This document shows, one piece after another, positions 9,951-17,364 of a stretch of 64,000 nt of DNA (its first letter is position 1; each line of letters begins with the position of its first letter). This stretch comes from Chitinispirillaceae bacterium (GTDB taxonomy: Bacteria > Fibrobacterota > Chitinivibrionia > Chitinivibrionales > Chitinispirillaceae): contig JAFGIW010000157.1 of assembly GCA_016929415.1 (NCBI GenBank), positions 1-64,000 on the forward strand, read 5' to 3'. A program made the position numbers and the translations under genes. Below the pieces are notes generated by a model that made no database searches, was not told where the DNA came from, and saw nothing but the letters and a program-made list of their open reading frames with translations.

Positions 9951-11417
9951 ATGAAACATGTCATTTCCATTACGGCGCTGCTGTTATGGAGTTGTATCTG
10001 CAACACGAATTCGCACGGCGATAGTCTGTCGACGAAAAAAGACGTAACCGTCATCGTCATTCCGGTTGAGGGGAACGTCAATGCTGCGCTGGCGGCATTT
10101 ATCTCGCGTGCCATCCGGGAGGGAGGTGAATATCCCGATCGCGTCTATGTCCTTGAAATGGACAGTTTCGGAGGTGAGGTCGATGCGGCGTTTCAGATTG
10201 TCGATACCCTGGTCAATGTCCGCAACGCGAAAACCATCGCCTATGTGAAAACCAAGGCAATCAGTGCCGGTGCGCTCATCGCACTTGCATGCGATAAAAT
10301 GGTCATGCGAAAGAGCACAACCATCGGGGATGTGGCCCCCCTCACCATGTCGAAAGAAGGCCCGAAAATGCTCGGTGAAAAATTCCAGTCGCCGATACGG
10401 GCGAAATTCCGGACGCTTGCCAAACGGAACGGCTACCCGCAGACACTCACCGAGGCCATGGTCACCGAAGGGCTGGCGGTGTATAAGGTTGAGCTTCCCG
10501 ATACGGTGCTCTATCTCGATTCGACCGAGCTTGCCGACCTGTCGGCGGAGCGTAAGAAAAAAATTATCAAAACCACAACAGTTGTAAAAAAGAGCGAGCT
10601 TTTAACCATGGATGATTCGGAAGCGCACGATCTCGGGTTTTCGAAAGGGAGCGTTGAATCGTTCGATGAGATGCTTGCACTTACGGGACTTACGGGCGCC
10701 ACAGTCATCAGAAATCAGAGGAGCTGGTCGGAGATCATGGTCGCGTTTATCGCCACCATTGCGCCGATCCTGATGATGATCGGGTTGGCTGCGCTCTATA
10801 TCGAGCTTCGGACACCCGGTTTCAGCGTTCCGGGGATTGTAGGAATTGTCTGTCTGGCAATTGTCTTTTTAAGCCAGTATTTGGTCGGGCTGGCTGATTA
10901 TACGGAACTGCTGCTTCTGGCGATCGGCTTTGTGCTTCTGGCGGTGGAGATATTCGTACTTCCCGGCTTTGGCGTCGTGGGTATCGCGGGGATTCTGGTA
11001 ATCATGATTGCCATGGTCCTTTCACTCCAGAGTTTTGTTCTTCCCCGGCCTGAATTTCCCTGGGAGAAGCAGGCGCTCATTCGTAACCTGATCTACGCAA
11101 GCGGCAGCCTGGTCGGAGCTATTGTAATCATCGTACTGTTTTTCCGATATGCATTCCCCCGGTTGGGCGCTGTTGTAAGCGGACCCTATCTGAATGCCAC
11201 CCTGAGAGACGCACACGCCGCTTCCGGATCGGAGCAGCAGCTTCATACGGGTGATCGCGGTGTCGTGGTTACCGCACTGCGGCCTTCGGGAAAAGCGCAG
11301 ATCAACAAGGTCGTGTATGACGTGGTTGCAGAAAGTATGTTTATCGAAAAGGGAGAACCGGTGGTAGTCAGCGAGATTGCAGGGAATCGAATCGTTGTTG
11401 TGAAGGAGCCCGCCTGA
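9951..11417 (+). CDS. NfeD-family membrane-bound ClpP-like serine protease
   Basis: This is a long NfeD-type protein of 488 residues. A signal peptide or lipoprotein signal (LLWSC, Cys15) is followed by a ClpP-class protease domain (residues ~33-240). That domain has 'EMDSFGGEVDAA' and the nucleophile motif KAISAGALIALA with Ser105. Four to five transmembrane helices follow (residues ~255-395), then a C-terminal OB-fold NfeD domain ('GDRGVVVTALRPSGKAQI'). The ATG at 9951, with AAAGGA upstream, was preferred over the upstream GTG at 9906 because it puts the signal sequence at the N-terminus. NfeD proteases work with stomatin/flotillin partners. The stop overlaps the next start (TGATG), and floA follows two genes on. 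Confidence 0.9.
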   Translation: MKHVISITALLLWSCICNTNSHGDSLSTKKDVTVIVIPVEGNVNAALAAFISRAIREGGEYPDRVYVLEMDSFGGEVDAAFQIVDTLVNVRNAKTIAYVKTKAISAGALIALACDKMVMRKSTTIGDVAPLTMSKEGPKMLGEKFQSPIRAKFRTLAKRNGYPQTLTEAMVTEGLAVYKVELPDTVLYLDSTELADLSAERKKKIIKTTTVVKKSELLTMDDSEAHDLGFSKGSVESFDEMLALTGLTGATVIRNQRSWSEIMVAFIATIAPILMMIGLAALYIELRTPGFSVPGIVGIVCLAIVFLSQYLVGLADYTELLLLAIGFVLLAVEIFVLPGFGVVGIAGILVIMIAMVLSLQSFVLPRPEFPWEKQALIRNLIYASGSLVGAIVIIVLFFRYAFPRLGAVVSGPYLNATLRDAHAASGSEQQLHTGDRGVVVTALRPSGKAQINKVVYDVVAESMFIEKGEPVVVSEIAGNRIVVVKEPA

Positions 11418-11908
11418 TGGCAGGAGAGCTTGTCTGGCCGATCGTACTGCAACTGCTCGGGGTCGTGGTCGTCATCGCGGAATTCATACTGCCCTCAATG
11501 GGGCTTTTGTCCGTTACCGCAGTCGGGCTGTTCGGCTATTCACTGTTTCTTGTCTTTTCGAAGGTCTCCCCCATGGCGGGCACGACCTTCGTGATTATTG
11601 ACGTCTGCCTGATTCCACTGCTCGTGATCGTGGGAATCAAGGCGCTCGCCGCCTCGCCCGTAACGCTGCGCGCATCGCTCAAGGCCAAAAACGGTGTAAA
11701 GTCGCAACCTCCGGAGTGGGCGGCGCTCGTCGGAGCGGCCGGGAGCGCAGTCACCGACCTGCATCCCGCCGGTACCGCGATTATCAATGGCAAACGGTAT
11801 GACGTGGTGAGCAGGGGCGATTTCATCCCCGGAGGGAGCGCGGTGGCCGTTGTGTCGGTGGAGGGAAACCGGATCGTGGTGACACAGGGGGAGACGGGCG
11901 GGGAATAG
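11417..11908 (+). CDS. Short NfeD-like protein (two transmembrane helices plus OB fold)
   Basis: This 163-residue protein lacks the protease domain. It has hydrophobic segments at residues ~8-30 and ~35-75, then a soluble OB-type domain ending with the NfeD signature 'TAIINGKRYDVVSRGDFIPGGSAVAVVSVEGNRIVV'. It is translationally coupled to the long NfeD by a one-base stop/start overlap. In many bacteria such an NfeD1b protein is encoded beside floA and contributes to flotillin-like membrane microdomains. The family call is strong; its exact role in the complex is inference. Confidence 0.85.
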   Translation: MAGELVWPIVLQLLGVVVVIAEFILPSMGLLSVTAVGLFGYSLFLVFSKVSPMAGTTFVIIDVCLIPLLVIVGIKALAASPVTLRASLKAKNGVKSQPPEWAALVGAAGSAVTDLHPAGTAIINGKRYDVVSRGDFIPGGSAVAVVSVEGNRIVVTQGETGGE

Positions 11909-12023
11909 GCAATAGGGAATAGCAAGGAAGCAAGAAGGGGGGAATGCGGTTTTTTTTCTCTCCCTCCTGACTATTAATTACTGATTAAAACCATCCACTT
12001 TTTTTCTGAAAGGAACCGCTCTT

Positions 12024-13007
12024 ATGAACATCAACATCATCCTGCTGCTTGTTCTGGTTGTTGCGGCGCTCATTGTCTTTTTCTTCGTCGGATCGGCCTT
12101 ATCGCTCTGGATGCAGGCGCTTATTTCGGGGGCGCGGGTCGGGCTGCTCAACATCGTCTTTATGCGCTTCCGTAAAGTTCCATCGAAGTTGATCGTCGAA
12201 ACGAAGATCATGGCGGTCAAGGCGGGCATTGAAATCGGAAGCGACGAGCTGGAGTCACATTTTCTTGCCGGCGGAAATGTCCTGCGGGTCGTCCAGGCGC
12301 TCATCGCCGCCGACAAGGCGAATATCCCCTTACCCTTCAAGCGTGCCGCCGCGATCGATCTGGCGGGCCGCAATGTACTCGAGGCGGTCCAGATGAGCGT
12401 CAACCCGAAGGTCATCGAGACACCGCGCGTCGCCGCGATGGCAAAGGACGGCATCCAGTTGACCGCGATCACCCGCGTGACGGTCCGGGCGAACCTCGAC
12501 CGCCTGGTGGGCGGCGCCGGAGAGGAGACGGTACTCGCGCGGGTGGGCGAGGGTATTGTAACGACGATCGGTTCCGCGATAAGCCATAAACAGGTGCTTG
12601 AGAACCCCGACTCAATTTCAAAAAGAGTGCTGGAAAAGGGACTCGACGCGGGGACGGCCTTCGAGATACTCTCCATTGATATCGCGGATGTTGACGTAGG
12701 AAAGAATATCGGAGCCGAACTCGAAACCGACCGGGCCGAGGCCGACAAGAAAATCGCGCAGGCGAAGGCCGAGGAGCGCCGCGCCATGGCAATTGCAGTC
12801 GAGCAGGAGATGATGGCGCGGGTCCAGGAGATGCGCGCCAAGGTAGTGGAGGCTGAAGCCCAGATTCCCATGGCCATGGCCGATGCGTTTCGCAAAGGCA
12901 ACCTCGGCATCATGGATTACTACCGTATGAAAAATATCTCCGCCGATACGCAGATGCGCGAGTCTCTCGGCGCAGGCGACGGCCCGGCGGAGCAGAAGGC
13001 GAAATAG
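12024..13007 (+). CDS. floA: Flotillin-like protein FloA
   Basis: This 327-residue protein of normal family length has an N-terminal hydrophobic hairpin or transmembrane segment (residues ~5-27). A band-7-like domain follows, containing '[27 protein letters not shown]' and '[28 protein letters not shown]'. The C-terminus is a charged Ala/Glu/Lys coiled coil (residues ~235-300) including '[19 protein letters not shown]'. FloA scaffolds membrane microdomains and affects fluidity and secretion. AAAGGA lies upstream of the ATG. It follows the two nfeD genes, the standard partner arrangement. Confidence 0.95.
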   Translation: MNINIILLLVLVVAALIVFFFVGSALSLWMQALISGARVGLLNIVFMRFRKVPSKLIVETKIMAVKAGIEIGSDELESHFLAGGNVLRVVQALIAADKANIPLPFKRAAAIDLAGRNVLEAVQMSVNPKVIETPRVAAMAKDGIQLTAITRVTVRANLDRLVGGAGEETVLARVGEGIVTTIGSAISHKQVLENPDSISKRVLEKGLDAGTAFEILSIDIADVDVGKNIGAELETDRAEADKKIAQAKAEERRAMAIAVEQEMMARVQEMRAKVVEAEAQIPMAMADAFRKGNLGIMDYYRMKNISADTQMRESLGAGDGPAEQKAK

Positions 13008-13012
13008 CGGCA

Positions 13013-13159
13013 ATGCGGATTGTTGTAATACTCATATTTGCGCTGCAGTACCCGCCGCTCGACGCGCATCAGAAAATGTCGGCGCGGAACGATACGTCGG
13101 AGGTTCCTTTACGCGCTTCCGTGCATGGTGAAAGGATGCAACAGTATGGACCTGTCTGA
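13013..13159 (+). CDS. Possible 48-residue small protein after floA
   Basis: This small frame starts six bases after the floA stop and ends inside the next gene, overlapping its start by 14 bases in another frame. The predicted peptide begins MRIVVILIFALQYPP, a short hydrophobic run, then becomes polar. No clear ribosome site precedes it, although coupling to floA is possible. It may be a real operon microprotein or chance. I do not recognise it. Confidence 0.3.
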   Translation: MRIVVILIFALQYPPLDAHQKMSARNDTSEVPLRASVHGERMQQYGPV

Positions 13160-13619
13160 TTCACTCGATATCCTGATCCCTGTTTTATTCTTTATTATAT
13201 GGGTGATTGTCGGCATCGCCGCCAAGGGGAAAAGGCGGACGAAAGCCGGCGCCCCTTCCGTAAAGCCCGCCGCGCCCCGGTCGCGGCCGGCAGGCGGCAT
13301 GGGGGAGTTGAGAAAAACGCTTCAGAAGGTACTCGAGGAGATGCAGGTCTTGCCCGAGCAGCCTGAAATGCAAGCACTACCCGCAGAGCGTGAAATCGCC
13401 GAAACCGCAATGAAAGAGACCTCGGCGGCAGTCCCCGAATATGCTCTTACAGCCGGGGAATCGAACGTGAGCCTCGAAACCACCGCGAGGAGAATACCGG
13501 TATCGGTCAGCGCCCCGACGGTTGCTCACCCGACAGTCCGGAAGATACCTTTGTCGGAAGTGCGCAGGGGGATCGTCTGGTCGGAGGTAGTGCAGCCGCC
13601 GCTTGCACTGAGGGAGTAG
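13146..13619 (+). CDS. Single-pass membrane protein with Pro/Ala-rich cytoplasmic tail, unknown
   Basis: This 157-residue protein starts at the ATG at 13146 (AAAGGA nine bases upstream). That start was chosen over an upstream one at 13038, which would add an Arg-rich, non-natural-looking extension. One transmembrane segment (residues ~8-24, 'ILIPVLFFIIWVIVGIAA') is followed by basic residues and a long low-complexity Ala/Glu/Pro tail. No known domain is seen. Its place at the end of the nfeD-nfeD-floA run suggests a microdomain accessory, by context only. Confidence 0.65.
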   Translation: MDLSDSLDILIPVLFFIIWVIVGIAAKGKRRTKAGAPSVKPAAPRSRPAGGMGELRKTLQKVLEEMQVLPEQPEMQALPAEREIAETAMKETSAAVPEYALTAGESNVSLETTARRIPVSVSAPTVAHPTVRKIPLSEVRRGIVWSEVVQPPLALRE

Positions 13620-13701
13620 GGGGAGGGGAGAGGATGAAGGCGGAAGGATGAGTTGCGACGCGAACGTGTAGGGTATTCATCCTGCTCAAGAACAGGCTTT
13701 C

Positions 13702-13884
13702 TAACCCGAATTATTCATAAACTTTTCTACTGCGGCGCTGGACTGCCCGTCATCTCGGGCCGTCCTCGCTCGTTGCATCCTTGAAATACTGCAAGTATTC
13801 CTCCGGTGCGTCTCGCTGCGAGTGGCCCGATATAACGGCCATTGCAGCGCCTCGTGACGAAAACTTATGAATAATTCGGGCTAA
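13702..13884. repeat. MITE-like palindromic repeat element
   Basis: The outer arms are near-perfect inverted repeats: CCCGAATTATTCATAAAC at 13705-13722 against its complement ending at 13880. The symmetry continues inward through CTTTTC and a GCGCTG motif, about 35 positions per arm with few mismatches. The ~110-base centre is itself an imperfect palindrome, with GGGCCGTCCTCGCTCGT facing ACGCACC...GAGTGGCCC around CTTGAAATACTGCAAGTATTC. There is no coding frame. This architecture fits a non-autonomous miniature inverted-repeat element or REP-type sequence able to fold into one long hairpin. No second copy was noticed in the window. Confidence 0.75.
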
Positions 13885-13927
13885 ATTTCTCCCGTCCTGA
13901 TGCACGGCCGTACCTTATTACCTGCGG

Positions 13928-14953
13928 TTACTGATAATATGACAGATTTTCCGCAGTGACGATATCGATGGGCATGTGCACCTCGGCGGCGCAGGGTTCC
14001 TTGAGCACGAGGTGCCGGAAGAGGGTAGTGACACCCGCATACCCCTGTTCCCGTGTATTCTGGCTGAGGATGAAATCGATCGCCCCTTCCTCGATGAGCC
14101 GTTTGTTTTCCCAGGTGCAGTCGTAGCCGACAATCCACTTTGCGTGTCCTTTTCCATTAAGCACTTTTGCCACCCGGTGCGTTTCCGCATTGGTCACGAA
14201 GAAGCCGATGCAATTCCCGGTTATAGAGTCGATCGACCTGATGTTACCGGCAAAGGTCCGGTCGTCGGCCCCGCCATCCACATCGAAGACGTGTAGTTTT
14301 ATCGACGGCGTGTCGTTGAAAAACGAGGAAAATCCCCTCACCCGCTCATTGATATGAAAATTGTTGCGAAGCATCCGAAGAACGGCGATATCACCACTCC
14401 CCTGCACCAGCATCCGCATGAGCTTCGCCCCGCACACGCCGCTCTGGAACGAGTCCTGCCCGATTACCGCGAGCGGCGCGGTACCGGGAATCGTCGAATC
14501 CACATACACATAGGGTACCCCGGGGGGGATCGATTTGACGAACGCAAGGCTTGCGTCAAAGAGTACCGGCGCGATGATCAGCCCCCCCATGCGCTGCGAA
14601 AGCGCCTCTTTTCCCGCGCTCAAGAACGAGGCTTCGGTGTATTTGTTAAAATAGAAATAGTGCCGGTGGACGTTGAACGAGACGAGTTCCCCCTCCGCCT
14701 GGTCGATCCCTTTGCGCATGATGTCCCAGTAGCTGCCGTCCTGTTCGGGAAACGGTATGATCACCCCGAAGTGGTGGGTGGTCTGAAGGGACAGGTTCCG
14801 GGCATGTATGTTCGTTTTGTAGCCGGTCGTGCGGATGATGGATTTGATTTTGTTTTCGGTTTCTTTGGATACCCTTCCGCGACCGTGTATCACCCTATCC
14901 ACGGTACCTATGGAAAGTCCGGCCCGCCGGGCGATTTCTTTGATGGTTATCAT
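13928..14953 (-). CDS. LacI-family transcriptional regulator
   Basis: The start chosen at 14953 gives 341 residues and puts the LacI-type helix-turn-helix at residues 2-22 ('ITIKEIARRAGLSIGTVDRVI'), as usual for the family. A longer in-frame start at 15097 would add 48 unlikely residues. The hinge region is followed by a periplasmic-binding-protein-like sugar domain ('FGVIIPFPEQDGSYWDIMRKGI', then 'GQDSFQSGVCGAKLMRML' and 'FFVTNAETHRVAKVL'). It should bind a small sugar-like effector. A perfect LacI-type palindrome lies about 260 bases upstream, suggesting autoregulation or control of the rightward transcript. No catabolic sugar gene is adjacent. Confidence 0.88.
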   Translation of the reverse strand: MITIKEIARRAGLSIGTVDRVIHGRGRVSKETENKIKSIIRTTGYKTNIHARNLSLQTTHHFGVIIPFPEQDGSYWDIMRKGIDQAEGELVSFNVHRHYFYFNKYTEASFLSAGKEALSQRMGGLIIAPVLFDASLAFVKSIPPGVPYVYVDSTIPGTAPLAVIGQDSFQSGVCGAKLMRMLVQGSGDIAVLRMLRNNFHINERVRGFSSFFNDTPSIKLHVFDVDGGADDRTFAGNIRSIDSITGNCIGFFVTNAETHRVAKVLNGKGHAKWIVGYDCTWENKRLIEEGAIDFILSQNTREQGYAGVTTLFRHLVLKEPCAAEVHMPIDIVTAENLSYYQ

Positions 14954-15054
14954 CTGTACTTTGCAGCAAAAAAAGGCGGTTGTGTTGTGACTGATCCCGT
15001 TAAATAATGATGTCGCGCTTGGAGGAAATTTTCCAGTCCCCATCCTGTACCGGA

Positions 15055-15123
15055 TTACAGGGGGAACGCCACCTGAGTGCAGACATTCAGCATGCATCCC
15101 CCTTTAGCGGCATGCATGAACAT
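15055..15123 (-). CDS. Short leader peptide (22 residues) upstream of the LacI-family gene
   Basis: This leftward mini-frame starts with ATG at 15123 and stops with TAA. It has the strongest ribosome site of the region, GGAGGAAAGGAG seven bases before the ATG. The LacI-family start, 102 bases further on, has almost none. The peptide begins MFMHAAKGG and contains two Cys. A leader whose translation controls access to, or stability of, the downstream message is a reasonable guess. It could also be a chance frame that happens to sit behind a good ribosome site. Confidence 0.4.
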   Translation of the reverse strand: MFMHAAKGGCMLNVCTQVAFPL

Positions 15124-15215
15124 CCTGCAACTCCTTTCCTCCCATCATTGATCGTATCATCAACAAACACCAACCGCCCGATTGTTTTTCTTGGAAGTAT
15201 TTATTTTTTAAATTT

Positions 15216-15235
15216 TTGCGTTAACGTTAACGCAA
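15216..15235. promoter_or_regulatory. Perfect 20-bp LacI-family operator palindrome
   Basis: TTGCGTTAACGTTAACGCAA is its own reverse complement, with the central CG pair typical of LacI/GalR-family operators. It lies between the LacI-family gene and the rightward secreted-protein gene. It ends five bases before a rightward TATAAT, so a bound repressor would cover the -35 region. Confidence 0.8.
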
Positions 15236-15246
15236 CATTCTATAAT
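15216..15246 (+). promoter_or_regulatory. Candidate rightward promoter overlapping the operator
   Basis: A TATAAT at 15241-15246 follows the palindrome. The only -35-like hexamer (TTGCGT, 15216-15221) is 19 bases upstream and inside the operator. It is a plausible repressed promoter transcribing toward the DUF6515-type gene, with a ~250-base leader. Confidence 0.45.
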
Positions 15247-15507
15247 ATACTTTTTTTTTGTGAGAAAACCATTTTTAATTGAGAAGGCAGGTAGCAGTTG
15301 CTACTGCGGAGGGTAGGACGCGCAGGCAGGCGCGGGCGGCAGTGATGGGGGGAGAAGACGCCAGGTCCTCATTTTTACATTTTCAGAGATCAATTGATTA
15401 GGTTATACTTCTTCCATCACGTCCCCTTGGTGAGCGGTTTTTCCGGATCGCCTCGTCTATACTGCAGAAATCGATCAAACGACACCACCTCAACAAAGGA
15501 GTTGAAT

Positions 15508-16053
15508 ATGAAACTGCACCATGTAACGAACGGAATGATGGTTATGGCACTGACCGCATCGGTTCTTTTCTCCGGAGCGGTTGCGACGACGGCCAGTGAC
15601 CGGGACGGCGGGCAACGGCGTGGTGAACCACGAAACGAGCAACGCGACCAGAAAAATCAACGCAGTCCCTCCTCGCGGCGGGGGAGTCAGGCAAGAACAG
15701 TATATCAAAATAAAGCCGTTGTGCATGCACCTTCGCAAAGGATAATCCATGTTCTTCCCGCCGGTTATCGCACCATCCGTACGGGCGATCACTCTTATTA
15801 CTATTATAAAGGCGTTTTCTACAACCGGAATCCCCATGGGTATGTGATAGTGGGCGCACCGCGGTTTCATCGTCTTCCGCAGCATGCACGGCGTGTCGTG
15901 GTCAACAGGATCGTGTACTATGTCTGTGATGACGTCTACTACTGTTCGCGGGGCGGCTATTATGAAATCTGTGAAGTGCCGCATGTCGAACACAGCATCG
16001 AGTTTAAGGCGGGTCCGGTTAGAATCGTGCTTACCGACAGCAGGGGTTATTGA
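15508..16053 (+). CDS. Secreted DUF6515-like small protein
   Basis: The ATG at 15508 (AAAGGAGT upstream) gives 181 residues. The signal peptide covers residues ~1-27. A highly charged, disordered Arg/Gln/Asp stretch follows (~30-65). The folded part, 'HVLPAGYRTIRTGDHSYYYYKGVFYNRNPHGYVIV', resembles the Tyr-rich DUF6515-type repeats found in small exported proteins. Near the C-terminus lies a Cys- and Tyr-containing segment (VYYVCDDVYYC). Its function is unknown; an envelope or surface role is likely. It stands alone, ended by a good terminator, with the LacI-family operator upstream. Confidence 0.7.
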   Translation: MKLHHVTNGMMVMALTASVLFSGAVATTASDRDGGQRRGEPRNEQRDQKNQRSPSSRRGSQARTVYQNKAVVHAPSQRIIHVLPAGYRTIRTGDHSYYYYKGVFYNRNPHGYVIVGAPRFHRLPQHARRVVVNRIVYYVCDDVYYCSRGGYYEICEVPHVEHSIEFKAGPVRIVLTDSRGY

Positions 16054-16376
16054 TCAATAGAGGGCTGAAGCGGAAGTGGAAAACAGCGGGCAGCCATGGT
16101 TGAATCGGTTGCGGACTGAGCTGCAAGCCGGATGGGACTCTCATCCGGCTTTTTTATTATACGGGGTATCCCCTCCTCCACCTCTCCAATCCTCCAACCC
16201 TCCAACCCCTGCTGTTCCTCTTGCATCATACCCAACCGTATTTTATGTTACTGTATCGGTTTGATTTCTCCCGGCCCATAAATGATATTCCTCATTTCCC
16301 TGTCGGTAGTCGGGCGAAGCGCATTCAAACTGAACTCAGTTTTTCAACGATGCCACCTTTTTCTGCGAGGTAATCC
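16054..16376. other. Intergenic region with terminator and polypyrimidine tract
   Basis: After the terminator at 16125-16157, the stretch 16171-16208 is almost pure C/T with repeated CCTCCAAC-type units. No gene is seen. The promoter of the alcohol dehydrogenase operon should lie between 16210 and 16370; I could not assign one confidently. Confidence 0.5.
16125..16157 (+). terminator. Rho-independent terminator
   Basis: A ten-base-pair stem AAGCCGGATG / CATCCGGCTT with a 7-base loop is followed by a T run. It lies 72 bases after the DUF6515-type gene. Confidence 0.88.
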
Positions 16377-17345
16377 ATGAGAGCTATCCAGTTTACCGAA
16401 CCTATGAACGTCGCGATGTTGACCGGTGCCCCCATTCCGGAACCCGCTGAGGGCGAAGTACAGGTAAAGTGTACGTATGTCGGAATGTGCGGCAGCAATA
16501 TGGGACAGTATACGGGGGAGGGCTTGTGGGGAAAAATGCCCTATCCTGTTCCCATCGGAAATGCCGGCCATGAGAATATCGGTTATATTTCCAAATCGCG
16601 TCACCCGCAGTGGAAAGAGGGAGCCCTCGTTCTTGCGCAGCCGGAGGGTTATTACGGGTTCGCCGAGTATATCGTCTGCCGTCCGCCCGCTATCGCGCTT
16701 CTGCCCCAGGATGCTCCCGATCCCTGTTCGCTGATCATCGCTCAGCCGCTTGCAACAGTGTTGCGCGCGCTTTCATGCACCCAGGATACCGTGATCAACA
16801 AGACCTGCGCGGTCGTCGGCCAGGGATCGATGGGGCTGGTTTTCACCCATACCCTGCGCCTCATGGGCGCACGTAAGGTGATCGCCGTCGATCTCATCGA
16901 CTGGCGCCTGCAATGGTCAAAACGCTTTCACGCGGACGCCGTCGTCGACGCTTCGAAAGAGGATGTTGTCGCGGCGGTCAAAGAAATCACCGAAGGTCGG
17001 ATGTGTGATTTCGTCGTTGACGCGGCCGGCAAGGAAAAGTCGCTGCAGAGCGCCGCTTTCTGCATAAAAAAATTCGGGCGGCTGTTGATGTTCGGCATGC
17101 CTCATTACGACATGCAGCAGTTTCCCTGGTACCATGTGTTCCGCGCCAATATCCAGATCAATACCTGCGTGGGGCCGGAGTGCGGCGATTATTTCCAGAC
17201 TGCGGCCGATATGGTTCTTGATGACCGCGCATCGATTCTTACCGGCATCGTAACCCCCCGCATGCCGTGGGATAAGGCGCCCGAGGCGTTCGAGCTCTAT
17301 GCAACCCACGCGAAAGACGCCATCAAGGTGACGCTTGAACTTTAA
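16377..17345 (+). CDS. Zinc-type medium-chain alcohol dehydrogenase
   Basis: This 322-residue MDR enzyme should oxidise a secondary alcohol or polyol-like substrate with NAD(P). Catalytic-zinc ligands are visible: Cys38 in GMCGS and His65-Glu66 in GNAGHE. The structural-zinc loop with four cysteines is absent, which shortens the protein. The Rossmann motif is 'CAVVGQGSMGLVFTHTLRLMGARKVIAVD'. It is the first gene of a tight four-gene run with a hydratase/dehydrogenase fusion, a dehydratase-type Fe-S protein and an activase. Its substrate may therefore be a hydroxyacyl-CoA or hydroxy acid, but this is inference. It resembles 6-hydroxycyclohexene-carbonyl-CoA dehydrogenases only at superfamily level. 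Confidence 0.8.
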   Translation: MRAIQFTEPMNVAMLTGAPIPEPAEGEVQVKCTYVGMCGSNMGQYTGEGLWGKMPYPVPIGNAGHENIGYISKSRHPQWKEGALVLAQPEGYYGFAEYIVCRPPAIALLPQDAPDPCSLIIAQPLATVLRALSCTQDTVINKTCAVVGQGSMGLVFTHTLRLMGARKVIAVDLIDWRLQWSKRFHADAVVDASKEDVVAAVKEITEGRMCDFVVDAAGKEKSLQSAAFCIKKFGRLLMFGMPHYDMQQFPWYHVFRANIQINTCVGPECGDYFQTAADMVLDDRASILTGIVTPRMPWDKAPEAFELYATHAKDAIKVTLEL

Positions 17346-17364
17346 ACGGGGGAATCAGTCGGAG

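Larger units (their letters stand above)
14954..15507. other. Regulatory intergenic region between lacI-type gene and DUF6515-type gene
   Basis: This 554-base divergent region holds a 22-codon leader frame (leftward), a 20-bp perfect palindrome and a TATAAT box, described separately. The stretch 15285-15350 is G-rich (GCAGGCGCGGGCGGCAGTGATGGGGGG) with no gene. Confidence 0.6.
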
